This document shows, piece by piece, positions 46,901 through 57,800 of a stretch of DNA of 64,000 nt (within the stretch, counting starts at the first letter, position 1; every line of letters starts with the position of its first letter). The notes under the pieces are model-generated. The model saw only the letters and a program-made list of their open reading frames with translations, was not told where the DNA came from and ran no database searches. Made by a program: the position numbers and the translations under genes. The DNA is from Cercis canadensis (taxonomy: Eukaryota > Streptophyta > Magnoliopsida > Fabales > Fabaceae): contig QAOA01000656.1 of assembly GCA_003255065.1 (NCBI GenBank), positions 159,742 to 223,741 on the forward strand, given 5' to 3'.

Positions 46901-48885
46901 NNNNNNNNNNNNNNNNNNNNNNNNNNNNNNNNNNNNNNNNNNNNNNNNNNNNNNNNNNNNNNNNNNNNNNNNNNNNNNNNNNNNNNNNNNNNNNNNNNNN
47001 NNNNNNNNNNNNNNNNNNNNNNNNNNNNNNNNNNNNNNNNNNNNNNNNNNNNNNNNNNNNNNNNNNNNNNNNNNNNNNNNNNNNNNNNNNNNNNNNNNNN
47101 NNNNNNNNNNNNNNNNNNNNNNNNNNNNNNNNNNNNNNNNNNNNNATGATCGAGTTGAGAGTGGTGGTGGTGATGATACTGAGATAGATGCTCCTGCTCA
47201 TAGGGTTGCTGATGAACCTGCAGTTCCACCTAGGAGGTCTACAAGACATAAAATTCCTTCTACTCATTTTTCATCAGATGAATATATACTCCTTACTGAT
47301 GGGGGAGAACCTGAGTCCTATGAAGAGGCTTTGGAAACTGAGCAAAAGGATAAATGGATTGTAGCCATGAAGGATGAGATGAAATCTCTATATGATAATC
47401 ACACATTTGAGTTGGTCAAATTACCTGAGGGTAAGAAAGCTTTGAAAAATCGGTGGACTTATAGGTTGAAGAATAAAGGGGGTACTTCATCTCCACGATA
47501 TAAAGCTAGATTGGTTGTCAAAGGCTACGAACAGAAAAAGGGTATTGACTTTGAGGAAATCTTCTCACTTGTTGTTAAAATGTCTTCTATACGAGTTGTT
47601 CTTGGTCTAGCAGCCAGTCTTAATTTAGAGGTTGAACAGATGGATGTTAAAACAACTTTCCTTCATGGTGATTTGGAGGAGAATATTTACATGAAGCAGC
47701 CTGAAGGTTTTGAGGTGAAGGGTAAAGAGAATTATGTTTGCAAGTTGATGAAGAGTTTGTATGGGTTAAAACAAGCTCCGAGGCAATGGTACAAGAAGTT
47801 TGAGTCTGTTATGATCCAGCAAGGATACAAAAAGACTACTTCTGATCATTGTGTATTCCTGCGAAAATTCTCTAATAATGACTTCATCATTTTAATGCTT
47901 TATGTTGATGACATGCTGATTGTTGGTCATAATTCTTCAAGAATTTATTCGTTGAAAAAAGAGCTTAGTAAGTCTTTTGCAATGAAAGACTTAGGACCGG
48001 CAAGACAAATTCTAGGAATGGAGACTATTTGTGATAGAGAAGCCAAGAAGCTGTGATTATCTCAGGAGAGGTATATTGAGAAAGTACTTTAGCGGTTCCA
48101 CATGGATAAAGCTAAAGCGGTAAGCACACCTCTTGCTAATCACTTTAAGCTTAGCACTAGACATGCTCCTTCTAGTGATAATGAGAAAGAAAGAATGCAG
48201 CGTACTCCCTACAGATCTGCAGTAGGAAGTTTGATGTATGCAATGGTTTGCACAAGGCCAGATATAGCTCATGCAGTTGGTGTTGTTAGCCGTTTTCTTT
48301 CCAATCCAAGTAGAGAACATTGGAATGCTGTGAAGTGGATTATGAGATATCTTCAGGGTACTTCTTGTCTAAAACTTTGTTTTGGAACTGGTGAACCTGT
48401 TCTTTATGGCTACACAGATTCAGATTTGGCTGGGGATGTGGATACTAGAAAGTCTACTTCTGGCTACTTGGTTACCTTTGCAGGGGGAGCTGTAGCATGG
48501 CAATCCAGGTTGCAGAAGTGTATTGCATTGTCTACTACAGAGGCTGAGTTTATTGCTATTACTGAAGCATGCAAAGAGTTGCTCTGGATGAAGAAGTTTA
48601 TGTGTGAACTCGGATTTACACAGAAGAGTTATATTTTGTATTGAGATAGTCAGAGTGCTATCTATTTAAGCAAGAATCCTACTTTCCATGGCAGAACTAA
48701 GCATATTGATGTGAAGTATCACTGGATACGAGATGTTCTGGACTCTAAGTCACTTGAGCTTGAGAAGATTCATACAAATGACAATTGTTCAGATATGTTG
48801 ACAAAGTCTCTACCTAGGGGGAAGTTTGAAGCTTGTTGTGTGGGTGCCGGTTTGGCACATGCCTCCACTTGAGTCGGAGGGGGAG
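43965..48885 (+). pseudogene. Copia gag-pol polyprotein, broken
   Basis: Zinc knuckle CHYCKKKGHIKRFC (CX2CX4HX4C) lies at about 44236-44277. The protease-like WVVDCGACFHVTS has Cys where Copia proteases usually have Ser after the catalytic Asp. Integrase has the LWHKRLSH...CVHC zinc motif, HSDLCGP, CTDNGGEY and NGLAERMNRT. Reverse transcriptase has QMDVKTTFLHGDL and YVDDML. RNase H has GYTDSDLAGD and LSTTEAEFIA. Breaks: a frameshift near 44730-44745, a frameshift in the A-run 45168-45180, and stops at 48054, about 48090 and 48642. If 45830-46188 is merged with its twin at 47146-47504, the integrase and reverse transcriptase frames become continuous. Confidence 0.9.
46189..47145. other. Assembly gap (957 N) flanked by a 359-bp duplicated overlap
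   Basis: The 359 bases before the gap (45830-46188) and after it (47146-47504) are the same length with no indels and only a few substitutions. The gap is probably negative: the two contigs overlap and nothing is missing. Confidence 0.85.
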
Positions 48886-48887
48886 TT

Positions 48888-49517
48888 TGTTGTGGGTCCT
48901 CCTCAAGTGGCCCACATAACTTAAAATAAAATTAAAAAAAAGGAAAACAAAAGAAAAGAAAAAAGGGTTTCTGTGTTATGCTTCTTTTTTGGTTTTAGCA
49001 AGCCGCCGACTAGTGAAGAAAAAATAGAAGAAAAGGAAGAGGAGATTTTTTGCTCACTTTGTGCTCTTGATTGGAGGATCATTTGTACTCTGATTCTCAT
49101 GAAATTTCAGTATGTTATTCTTGGCACTGTGACTCTTTTATCTGTGTAATCAGATTATTTTTCTCTTCCCTTTTGGCTAGGTTTCTATATTGTTGGCTTG
49201 CTTTTGTGCATTGACATTGTAGTGAGTTTTTCACTTTGTTGATAGTGAGTAGGGGCTGGATTGAGTCATGATAAATTGTTAGAGACTCTTTGATGTACTC
49301 ATTGATCAGTTGATAGTGGAATTTTTCTAGACTAGGTCCCGTGGTTTTTACCTCTCATATTGAGGGGGTTTTTCACGTTAAAAATTGTGTGTTCTTCTGT
49401 ATTTATTTATTTATGCAGTTCTATATTATTTTAGCTCCTCAAAGGTTCTTTCAAGTAGGGAAAGGTTTAGAATTTTTTTGCCAATTATTATTCCGCTGCG
49501 TACATCCTTTCCCAACA
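48888..49517 (+). repeat. 3' LTR of the Tnt1-like element
   Basis: Begins TGTTGTGGGTCC directly after the purine-rich GAGTCGGAGGGGGAGTT and ends CTTTCCCAACA, giving TG...CA ends. It is about 630 bp. No matching LTR lies at the left end. Confidence 0.75.
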
Positions 49518-49954
49518 CAATATTTGAAACTACTCAATCATATGGAATCACTGTAAGTGAATGAAAGTAGCATTTAAGATATTATATATATGAGGAAAAC
49601 AATAAAAAAAGAAAACTGACAAAGAATAAACATGACCTGGTTTAATTTTTCAAAAAATTTAATAGATAATGAGAGATAAAGCAAAGAGCATAAATGCCAA
49701 TTGAGCTGTAATTGGTCATAAGGCTCTCCTTGCATTAATAGAGTCTTATGTTTAAAGTATCTCATTGACAAAATAAAAGGTTCTCAAAGTGTTCCCGCAC
49801 ACAAATTTATAGATGCGGATGCTTCGATAGCTGAAGCGAGAATGGCTCGCCCGGCTCCATCCAAAGGTTGGGGTCAGACCAAAGTTCTTGGATTACCAGA
49901 AAAAAAAAAAAAAAACAAANAAAAAAAAAACAGAGCACAATTAATGATTGATAT
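49518..49954. other. Short intergenic spacer with poly-A and N 49920
   Basis: No gene was seen. The N at 49920 sits in an A-run, where sequence length is unreliable. Confidence 0.5.
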
Positions 49955-50440
49955 GGTTGTTTACAAACCTTGGAACATTCTGAGGCATATAGTGGGCAGA
50001 CCCCACACTCTTTCACAATGATGAACCAATCACGTCTAATGTCCCTCGACTCCCTCCATCTATTAGGCCATTCAATTTCAAACACAAATGAAACCTTTAG
50101 GCTATCAGTCCTTAACATTATGTCAGAAAAGAATGTGCCCCACCATAGATAAGCATGATCTGAATTCGTGACAGCAGAAAGGGGTCTGAGTGTGCTTCCG
50201 ATCAATTCAATTTCACCATTTTCCCAGTAGCATTGACATACGACTTGCAAGTATTCTTCTACTACGAGAGAAATAACGACACAGAAAGCGAAACCCAATA
50301 AGTCAGAAGGTAAGCAACTTCAATATTCAAGGAAGCTTGCGTTATCCGATAAGCGAACCAATCTGGATCTTCACTTCCTGGTAAACGGAAATAAAAAAGT
50401 CGTAAACAATTCAAAACAAAAATGGCATGATTCAAAGCAT
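49955..50440 (-). pseudogene. TNL C-terminal (C-JID) fragment
   Basis: Two minus-strand frames together encode the C-JID domain. The first is FRLPGSEDPDWFAYRI (about 50390-50340). After a frameshift near 50300, LLGFAFCVVISLVV continues to the closing VKECGVCPLYASE (about 49985). The sequence is clearly different from TNL-A/B/C and closer in style to TNL-D. NB-ARC and LRR parts are missing, so it is a relic of another cluster member. Confidence 0.8.
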
Positions 50441-51014
50441 TTAGAAGATAAAGCTTGTGTTTTCTAGTATGCTTGTTAGACTGATATTTCAAACTTTTAG
50501 GGTTTATTTGGGAGTTGATTTTGGGGGGAAAAGAAAGAAAAGGAAATGAATGATAGAGTTCACTCCCCCATGTTTGGGAGTTTAAGTTTGAAAGGAAAGA
50601 AAAATTGAGGGTTGAATTCTAACCCTTACACTCTCTTTTCTTTCCACAAATTAATTTACTGTTTTGTCATGTTGTCTGGTTTGCAACTAGACTGTGCTAT
50701 CCAATGGTATCCTACCAATCTCAAGCACATATCATCATTGACTGCCAACTGTACCAACATCACAAGCCAATAAAACAAGACCACGTAATCAGTTCCAAGT
50801 CTGCTCCTCTTGGAGGATACAGAAGTTGACACGAACCGTGCTCTGCTCCATACTATGTTGCAGCTTCTGCCTCCCATAACTAACAATTCAAACCTACATT
50901 TTATTATCATTTATTTAAGATGAAAACAAAGTCACAAACAACCTTCCTCCATCGTCTATTCCGTCTTCTATCACTTATTGTCTTTTTGAAAATATATAGT
51001 ATATTAATTTTTTT

Positions 51015-52730
51015 ATGACTCATTAGAGAGTGATTCTTGTGAATATTGTACATCTGTAAACTAATTATACATATAAGACACATTTCAAACTATTTCCTTA
51101 ATTACGGCAGTTTTTTTTTTACTTTTGCTGTTGGGTGTCGAATTTTGGCATGTATGTAGGGTGCCGAATTTCCACTGGAGCTTCTTTCAAGTGCCACATT
51201 TTGGCAATGGTTTTTTTTTTTTTACATGGAATGAGGGTGTCGACTTTTTGTATAAGAGAGAGTCGAATTTTCACCAATCCTCTTTTGAGTGCCGCATTTT
51301 GACATTTTTTTTTTTTTACATGACTTGAAGTGTCGACTTTTTGCAACGGGAGAGTCGCCTCCTTTGAAGTGCCGCATTTTGGCATTGATTATCTCCCCAA
51401 AGATTCGACTCCCATGTGTCATGCGTGAAGCTAAAATTTGTCTCCAAGTGCTCCGGCCCCACGGTCAAATGGTACTTGGCTTGAATGTCAAATGGTTCTT
51501 CACACCCAACAGTACAGGTTAATTAATTAATTAGCTACCCAGTTCTAGCTAGTTAGTTATTAATAGTACTATATATATTAGATTCATAATAAAATTAATT
51601 AATGGGAGAATTGAATTTGGATTTGGCTGCTTTCTGGACAAAGCAGCAGTTATAAGAGACAGAGAGGGTGATGAGAACGTGGTAAGCAACAGGTGGCGTT
51701 TATGCACAGTGACACAAGTGGAAGAATTCAAATCATTCATTAGAGTGCTTCCAGTATGGGCATCCACTATTGCTCTTTCTATATCATTTGCTCAACTCTC
51801 AACCTTCTTCATAAGCCAAGCAAATAAGATGGACCGGAGCATCGGAGACAATTTCAAAATCCCAGCAGGCTCTGTGCCTGTGTTTAGCGCCATTAATGCT
51901 CTCATACTCGTCCCCATCTATGAAAAACTTATGGTCTCAATTCTTCGGAAACGTACAGGGCACCCCCGCGGCATCACATCTTTACAGAGAATGGGCCTTG
52001 GTCTATTTGTGTCAAATTTTGCAATGGTTTCAGCAGCAGTGGTGGAAAAGAAAAGGCGTGACGACACCAAGCCCTTGACTATGAGTGTGTTCTAGTTGTT
52101 TCCTCAGTTCTTTCTGATGGGAACTGCTGAAGTGTTCACATATGTGGGGCAGTTGGAGTTTTTCTATGACGAAGCAACGGATGGGACGAGGAGCATTAGC
52201 AGTGCAATGTTTCTTTCTGAGATTGGGATTGGGAGTTGGTTAAGTACCATTTGACCGTGGGGCCGGAGCACATGGAGACAAATTTTAGCTTCACGCATGA
52301 CACATGGGAGTCGAATCTTTGGGGAGATAATCAATGCCAAAATGCGGCACTTCAAAGGAGGAAAGAGTAAAAATTCGACTCTCCCGTTGCAAAAAGTCGA
52401 CACTTCAAGTCATGTAAAAAAAAAAAAAAATTTCAAAATGCAGCATTTCAAAGGAGGATTGGTGAAAATTCGACTCTCTTATACAAAAAGTCGAGCACCC
52501 TCATTCCATGTAAAAAAAAAAAAAAAAAAAACCATTACCAAAATGCGGCACTTGAAGGAACCTCCAGTGGAAATTCGGCACTCTACATACATGCCAAAAT
52601 TTGACACCCAACAGCAAAAGTAAAAAAAAAAAAAAACTGCCATAATTAAGGAAATAGTTTAAAATGTGTCTTATATGTGTAATTAGTTTACAAATGTATA
52701 ATATTCACAAGAATCACTCCTCATTAGAAG
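51015..52730. mobile_element. Long-inverted-repeat (Pack-MULE-like) element carrying an NPF transporter fragment
   Basis: Arms of about 460-490 bp (51015-51477 and 52242-52730) are inverted copies of each other, rich in TGCCGCATTTTGGCA and GTCGACTTTTTG motifs. The 764-bp centre holds part of a host transporter gene. Long arms plus a captured exon and no transposase are the marks of a Pack-MULE. The exact termini and the 9-bp duplication expected of MULEs could not be fixed. Confidence 0.75.
51634..52241 (+). pseudogene. Captured NRT1/PTR (NPF) family transporter exon fragment
   Basis: The plus strand encodes the C-terminal half of an NPF transporter: WRLCTVTQVEEFKSFIRVLP, ISFAQLSTFFISQA, NFKIPAGSVPVFSAINALIL, GITSLQRMGLGLFVS, a TAG (52093-52095) where the family has Trp, then LFPQFFLMGTAEVFTYVGQL and SSAMFLSEIGIGSWL. 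NPF proteins move nitrate, peptides or hormones across membranes. The start, N-terminal membrane segments and C-terminus are absent, so it is a non-functional copy inside the transposon. Confidence 0.88.
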
Positions 52731-53084
52731 CTATAAGTATATATTATATATTAATAATTTAATATTTATGAAATTTTAATTTTTTATGAAAATGTACTTA
52801 ATTAGAGTATGAATTCAATTATTGTTAATTTTTATTTTTTAATAAATAAATAATAATTACATTTATAATTAAAAAAAAAGAATTAGAAAAAAGAGAGTGA
52901 AAAGATAATAAAGTGTAAATTAGTAAAAATATTTTACAATATGACTTTTTCTTTCCTTTATTCTCTTTTGCTTATTTTAATCATACAAACAAAAGAGGAG
53001 AAATCCCCTCCCATTCCCTTCTCTTTCTTTCTCTCCCTTTTCTCTCCTCTCATTTTCTCTCTAGAGAAACTCCCAAACAAACCC

Positions 53085-53410
53085 TTACCTACTAGTTTCC
53101 CAATTTCACTATTTCACCAAAAAAGGGATAGAGGGATATGTATTTTAAAGAGAGAAAGATATGGAGGTTGACACCAATAGTGAGAGAGACGTGAAAGACT
53201 TAGGTGCAAGGTGAGTAGTATAAAAGCAAGAGGCAATGGCTGAAACAGATACCAACAGTAACACACAGAAATAGAGATAGAGAGAACAGAACTGAAACAA
53301 GGAAGAAGAGAGGGCAAAGAGAAAGAGAACCAAGGTGAGATATCTTCATTTTCACAGCTTTTAGACAGCTCTGGCAGTAGTTGGTTTTACTTTTCTAGAC
53401 AAAGCTTCAG
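53085..53410. other. Intergenic, possible start of LTR
   Basis: AT-rich with GA-rich stretches near 53140-53330. No gene was recognised. It may already be part of the LTR that ends at 54826. Confidence 0.35.
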
Positions 53411-54030
53411 GGCTCCAAATTAATTGATGTTGGTCTCATTAGAACCGTAATATGTGTGTGTTTTAATATATATTAGTTTAAAATTTTTTGCATGTCTCCT
53501 ATGCTCCCAGTTTTGATTTAAAGTTGATTGTTTTTCTGTCCTGTCAAGCCTGTCGATTTTCTCCGACAGTGTGCAATCTTTTATTTCTTTTTGGAGTTAT
53601 ACGGCTCCAAATTAAGTGATGTTGGTATCATTAGAACCGTAAGATGTGTGGTTTCAATATATATTATTTTCATATTTTTTGCATGTCTCCCATGCTCCTA
53701 GTTTTGATTTAAAGTTGATTATTTCTCTGTCTTGTCAAGCCTGTTGGTTTTCTCTGACAGTGTGCAATCTTTTATTTCTTTCTAGAGTTATACAGCTTCA
53801 AATTAAGTGATGTTGGTCTCATTAGAATCATAAGAAATGTGGCTTAAATATATATAATTTTCAAATTTTTTTTACGTCTACTTTGTTCTCAGTTTACATT
53901 TAAAGTCTGCTATTTTCTGTATTGTTAGGCTAGTTGATTTTCTCTGACAGCATATAGTCTTTTAAATCTTTCTGGAGCTATAGAGGTCCGATTTTAGGTG
54001 TTTCTTGTCTTTTTGGAACCATAAGATGTA
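53411..54030. repeat. Tandem repeat, ~191-bp unit, about 3.3 copies
   Basis: Units begin at 53411 (GGCTCCAAATTAATTGATG), 53603, 53794 and 53984 (the last partial and diverged). Each contains CATTAGAACCGTAA and TGTGCAATCTTTTATTTC blocks. Divergence increases to the right. Confidence 0.85.
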
Positions 54031-54239
54031 TACCTTCAATTTGGAAAATATTCGTAATTTTGCATTTTTTTTGTCGATTGTCTGAGGTTCTATTTAGTCC
54101 ACTGTTCTTGATGTGCTAAACTATTTTTTGTATGGACTGGACCAGGCCTACGAAATGGACTGGTTTATGTCCTCTGATTTGTTGAGTTGGTTCCTATTCT
54201 AGACTAAACCAGACCCACGAAATGGGCTTAAATATTATA

Positions 54240-54826
54240 CATTTTACATTTATTTAGTTAATTCTGTGCGAATAGCATCCATAGGCCCCTTACTTGTCAA
54301 GGGAGGGATATGAGCGACTTACTCCCATAGGGGTGGCTCTCCTATCTGTCCGAGGTAAGGATAAGCGCTGCTTTGGGAACCGAGAAGCGTGGGAACAAAG
54401 TTGAAGAATTAAGACGCGATTAGATTCATGCATAGCATAATTTTAACTTAAATCTCTTTTAATTTTAGTTTTCCATAATAATAATAAAAATAAAAGATAA
54501 ATAAAAAATTTTCCTTTTGAATCATTGCGAACTACACGGACTTTGATCCCTAATTATGGTACGTAGGCATTCGAGGGTGACGAATCAAGTCCTGTTCTAA
54601 ATAATCACTTATTTTTTCTTTTGTTTTTAATTAGGGATAAAATAAATACAATTTGGCCACAACTTAATTTGCACAATTAATTTTAGGTAACCGTCTTTTA
54701 GACGGGTGTTATAAGGTACCTAACACCTTCCCTATACACAATTAGACTCCCGAGCCTTTTCTGGTTCGCAGACATATTTTTGGAAATTAAAAGGGTTTTC
54801 CAATTGTTCCCCTCATTTTTAATACA
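54240..54826 (+). mobile_element. LTR end of a Tat/Ogre-type Gypsy retrotransposon with primer-binding site
   Basis: Contains GGTACGTAGGCATTCGAGGG and a CACCTTCCCTA...GACTCCCGAGCC stretch, characteristic of Tat/Ogre LTRs. It ends AATACA, followed by ATTGGTGGTGACTCC at 54827-54841, a typical primer-binding site of this lineage. The start of the LTR was not located and may include the tandem repeats at 53.4-54.0 kb. No internal gag-pol follows: TNL-D begins immediately to the right. Confidence 0.65.
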
Positions 54827-57800
54827 ATTGGTGGTGACTCCAGAGTTTTAATTTTGAAAACTACATCTCCATCCGCGTTATAGCGACCTCTAGGTACGTT
54901 ATGACAACTATCATAGAGTTTAGACTCGACATAGAGTCTCTCCCCTTCTTTATTTCCTTCTTGTCCATTTGAGCTTTGTCCGATGTAAATGTCATCTGGA
55001 GCATACAATGGTAGCACCCCACACTGCTTCACAATGAGTCTGGAATTGTGCCCTCTCGCAAAAAATTCAAAGGAGACCTTTCTGGAGTAACTATTTGCTC
55101 TGATTGACAGTTTGTCGTACCAAAGCCATACCTGATCTGATTGAGCATCATTGCGAGAAGATTTCATGATATAAGTTCCATCATATTTTCCGTCCAGATA
55201 CCATTTACACCCAACAACACAACCATGATTATTATTTCCCATTTTATTCGACTCTGATCGTGCATGAACAAGGCAGAAAGCAAAACCCAAGTACATGTAT
55301 TTACTGTACCAATACGGATGAATCATTAAAGTTATGGTAGAAGATTCTGTTTCTTTGTACCAAAACCACTTTGGAACTTCACCTCCTGGTAAACAGGTAT
55401 AAACCCTGCGAGAAGTGTATTCAAAATTCTCCAGGCCAGAATCCTCAGAGACTTGATTAGGCTCATAATAAGGATCATAACGTGCTTTTATCATCGATGA
55501 TAAGTATGCTGCATGCTGAATTCTGATCACTGTCTCTGCCATAATAGATTTATGTGCATTTTGATCTAATTTTCTGCAATTGTAAAACTCAAATCTTCCT
55601 AAATAATCACGATGACGCACAGAGTTTTCTTCATCCTCTTGAATTTGTTTGAGGAATGATCTCTTGTTTGACCTGCCAAATAAATTTTGCAAGAGAGCAA
55701 CCCCTGAACTAGACACTGTTTCCAGGGATATGCATCCACTTGCATTCAAGTCTTGTAGCAACAGCGGTAGCTCTGGCAGAGACTGAAGCCTCTTGCAATC
55801 ACTTACATTGAGAGATCTCAACCGAGAAAGATGTTTGATACTTACAGGCAAGGTCTCAATATTGCTTCCTCGTAGACACAATCTATTTAATGCTGATAAG
55901 AGGCCAAGGTTGTCAGGGAGCTTTGATAGATTTGAACAACCATCCAGACATAGGCTTTTGACTGAACCTGAGGCATCAAATATGGGAGGTAATTTCTCAA
56001 GTTTTGGACAATTAAGAAACTGAATGGAAGTATTTAAGCCAATCCTATAGAAGTTCATTGGAAGATTCTTAAGTCTTCTACACCAAGAAAGATGCAAGCT
56101 AGAAAGATTCTTGAGCCATCCAACTGATGAGGATAATTCTTCAATTGCCGTCCCTTCTAAGTTCAGATATTCCAATTTCTCTGAAACCACTGAAAACTCT
56201 ACAAGCTTCGAGCACCCACTAAGATTGAGCCACCTAAGAGATTTTGAATGCATCTCACTTTGAATATATTGAAGCTGTCTGCAGCACCTCAGATTTAATG
56301 CAAAAAGATATTCCGAAGACAGAATAGATGACGGAAGATTACGCAAACTTGTACAATAATCAAGATGTACTTCTTCAAGCTTTGAGGCCTCGGAGAAATC
56401 TGGGAGCTCAACCAAGTTCTTGCAGCCACTAAGGTATAACGACTTCAAATTCGCAAGATCCTGTAATGTTAGAAAGCTAAATTTATAGGAAATTTTTAGA
56501 CTTTTACTTGAGTCTTTTTTGTAGAGAAAGTTAACTAGTTACCAGAATATACCTGCACTCCGTCCCAAAGTCGTTCAACAAGGCTATGTTTCAGATCAAG
56601 TTGAACAAGATTCTCTACACAAAAAGATTGTGGCAAAGTTTTCAATGGAAAACAGTCCCAACGGAGATAGCTAAGTTCATCAGGAAGTGATTCAAGGCCT
56701 CTGGAAATATGGACATTGCATGTCTTATCATGTGAGGGCATATAAAATTTTAAAATCCGTAACTTGCACATCCTAGCAAATGCTTGAGGCCTTATCTTCA
56801 CATCTTTAATTTGAGACATGTCCAGCACTATGCCTTCAATAGCATCAGTTCCCTGGAAACCAAAAGTAGCAAATATTCAGATGTATTAGTACGATAATAA
56901 GCAAATTCTATGCACATATTTTATATGCTCTGTAAATTTATGAATGTCAATTAGTGCAATTCAATTCCTACCATATTATACTTGAGGACACGATGAATTT
57001 CTTTAGGATCCCACAACCGACTTCGTTTTCCTGGTTCCTCTAGTGATTGTTGACGAACGATCTCCCAACCCATTTCTTGTATCAAATCATGCATCTGTAC
57101 ATCATGGCATTTAGAAACAGTTATGAGAGAGTTATCCTCAAGGATTCTCATCCCAATATCTGAAGAGTAGCCACACCCATTTAGTATAGTTGTTATAAAG
57201 CATTTTTCCTCTCCTTTCAAAAAGCATGCAATATCCAAAAATATGTTCTGCACTTCACGGTCTAATCCTTCATAACTCNACAGTTATGAGAGAGTTATCC
57301 TCAAGGATTCTCATCCCAATATCTGAAGAGTAGCCACACCCATTTAGTATAGTTGTTATAAAGCATTTTTTCTCTCCTTTCAAAAAGCATGCAATATCCA
57401 AAAATATGCTCTGCACTTCACGGTCTAATCCTTCATAACTCGATCTTAAGACATTGTAAATTTCTGGGTTGGGGAGTTTTCTGAGTTTTTCCAATGTACT
57501 TTCCCATTCTTTTGGAGTTTTGGAACGAAGAGATGAACCCAGCACCTTTAGAGCTAATGGAATGCCCTTAGCATAATTTACCACCCTTTCTGGCAGATGT
57601 CTGTATATTATCTTTGGATGGTCTTGCTCAAAGGCGTTCAAGCTGAAGAGTTGAAGTGCATCATCAAAATTCAATCCCATAACCTTGTATATCCCATCAC
57701 TTCCCATGTTAAGCACTTCCTTGTTTCTGGTTGTGACAATGATTCTGCTACCTAGTCCAAACAAATCTTTGTCTCCAATTAAATATTCTATTTGTTTTGA

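Larger units (their letters stand above)
43965..49517 (+). mobile_element. Tnt1-like Ty1/copia retrotransposon, 5'-truncated and inactive
   Basis: Order is end of gag, protease, integrase, reverse transcriptase, RNase H, polypurine tract, 3' LTR, the Copia order. There is no 5' LTR; homology begins mid-gag at about 43965 (ALLNFLPDSWENLRVSL). Gap 46189-47145 is flanked by overlapping copies and is probably spurious. The true element is about 4.2 kb. Several stops and frameshifts in pol make it non-functional. Confidence 0.9.
50500..53084. mobile_element. PIF/Harbinger-like element ends enclosing a second transposon
   Basis: The left end GGGTTTATTTGGGAGTT and inverted right end GGGTTTGTTTGGGAGTT match at 16 of 17 bases. 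They are flanked by the trinucleotide TTA on both sides (50497-50499 and 53085-53087), the target site of PIF/Harbinger elements. No transposase was seen. The interior is occupied by the long-inverted-repeat element at 51015-52730. Confidence 0.6.

Noticed and set aside
46143..47267. Long open frames through the N gap
   Set aside because: They exist only because N codons are not read as stops.
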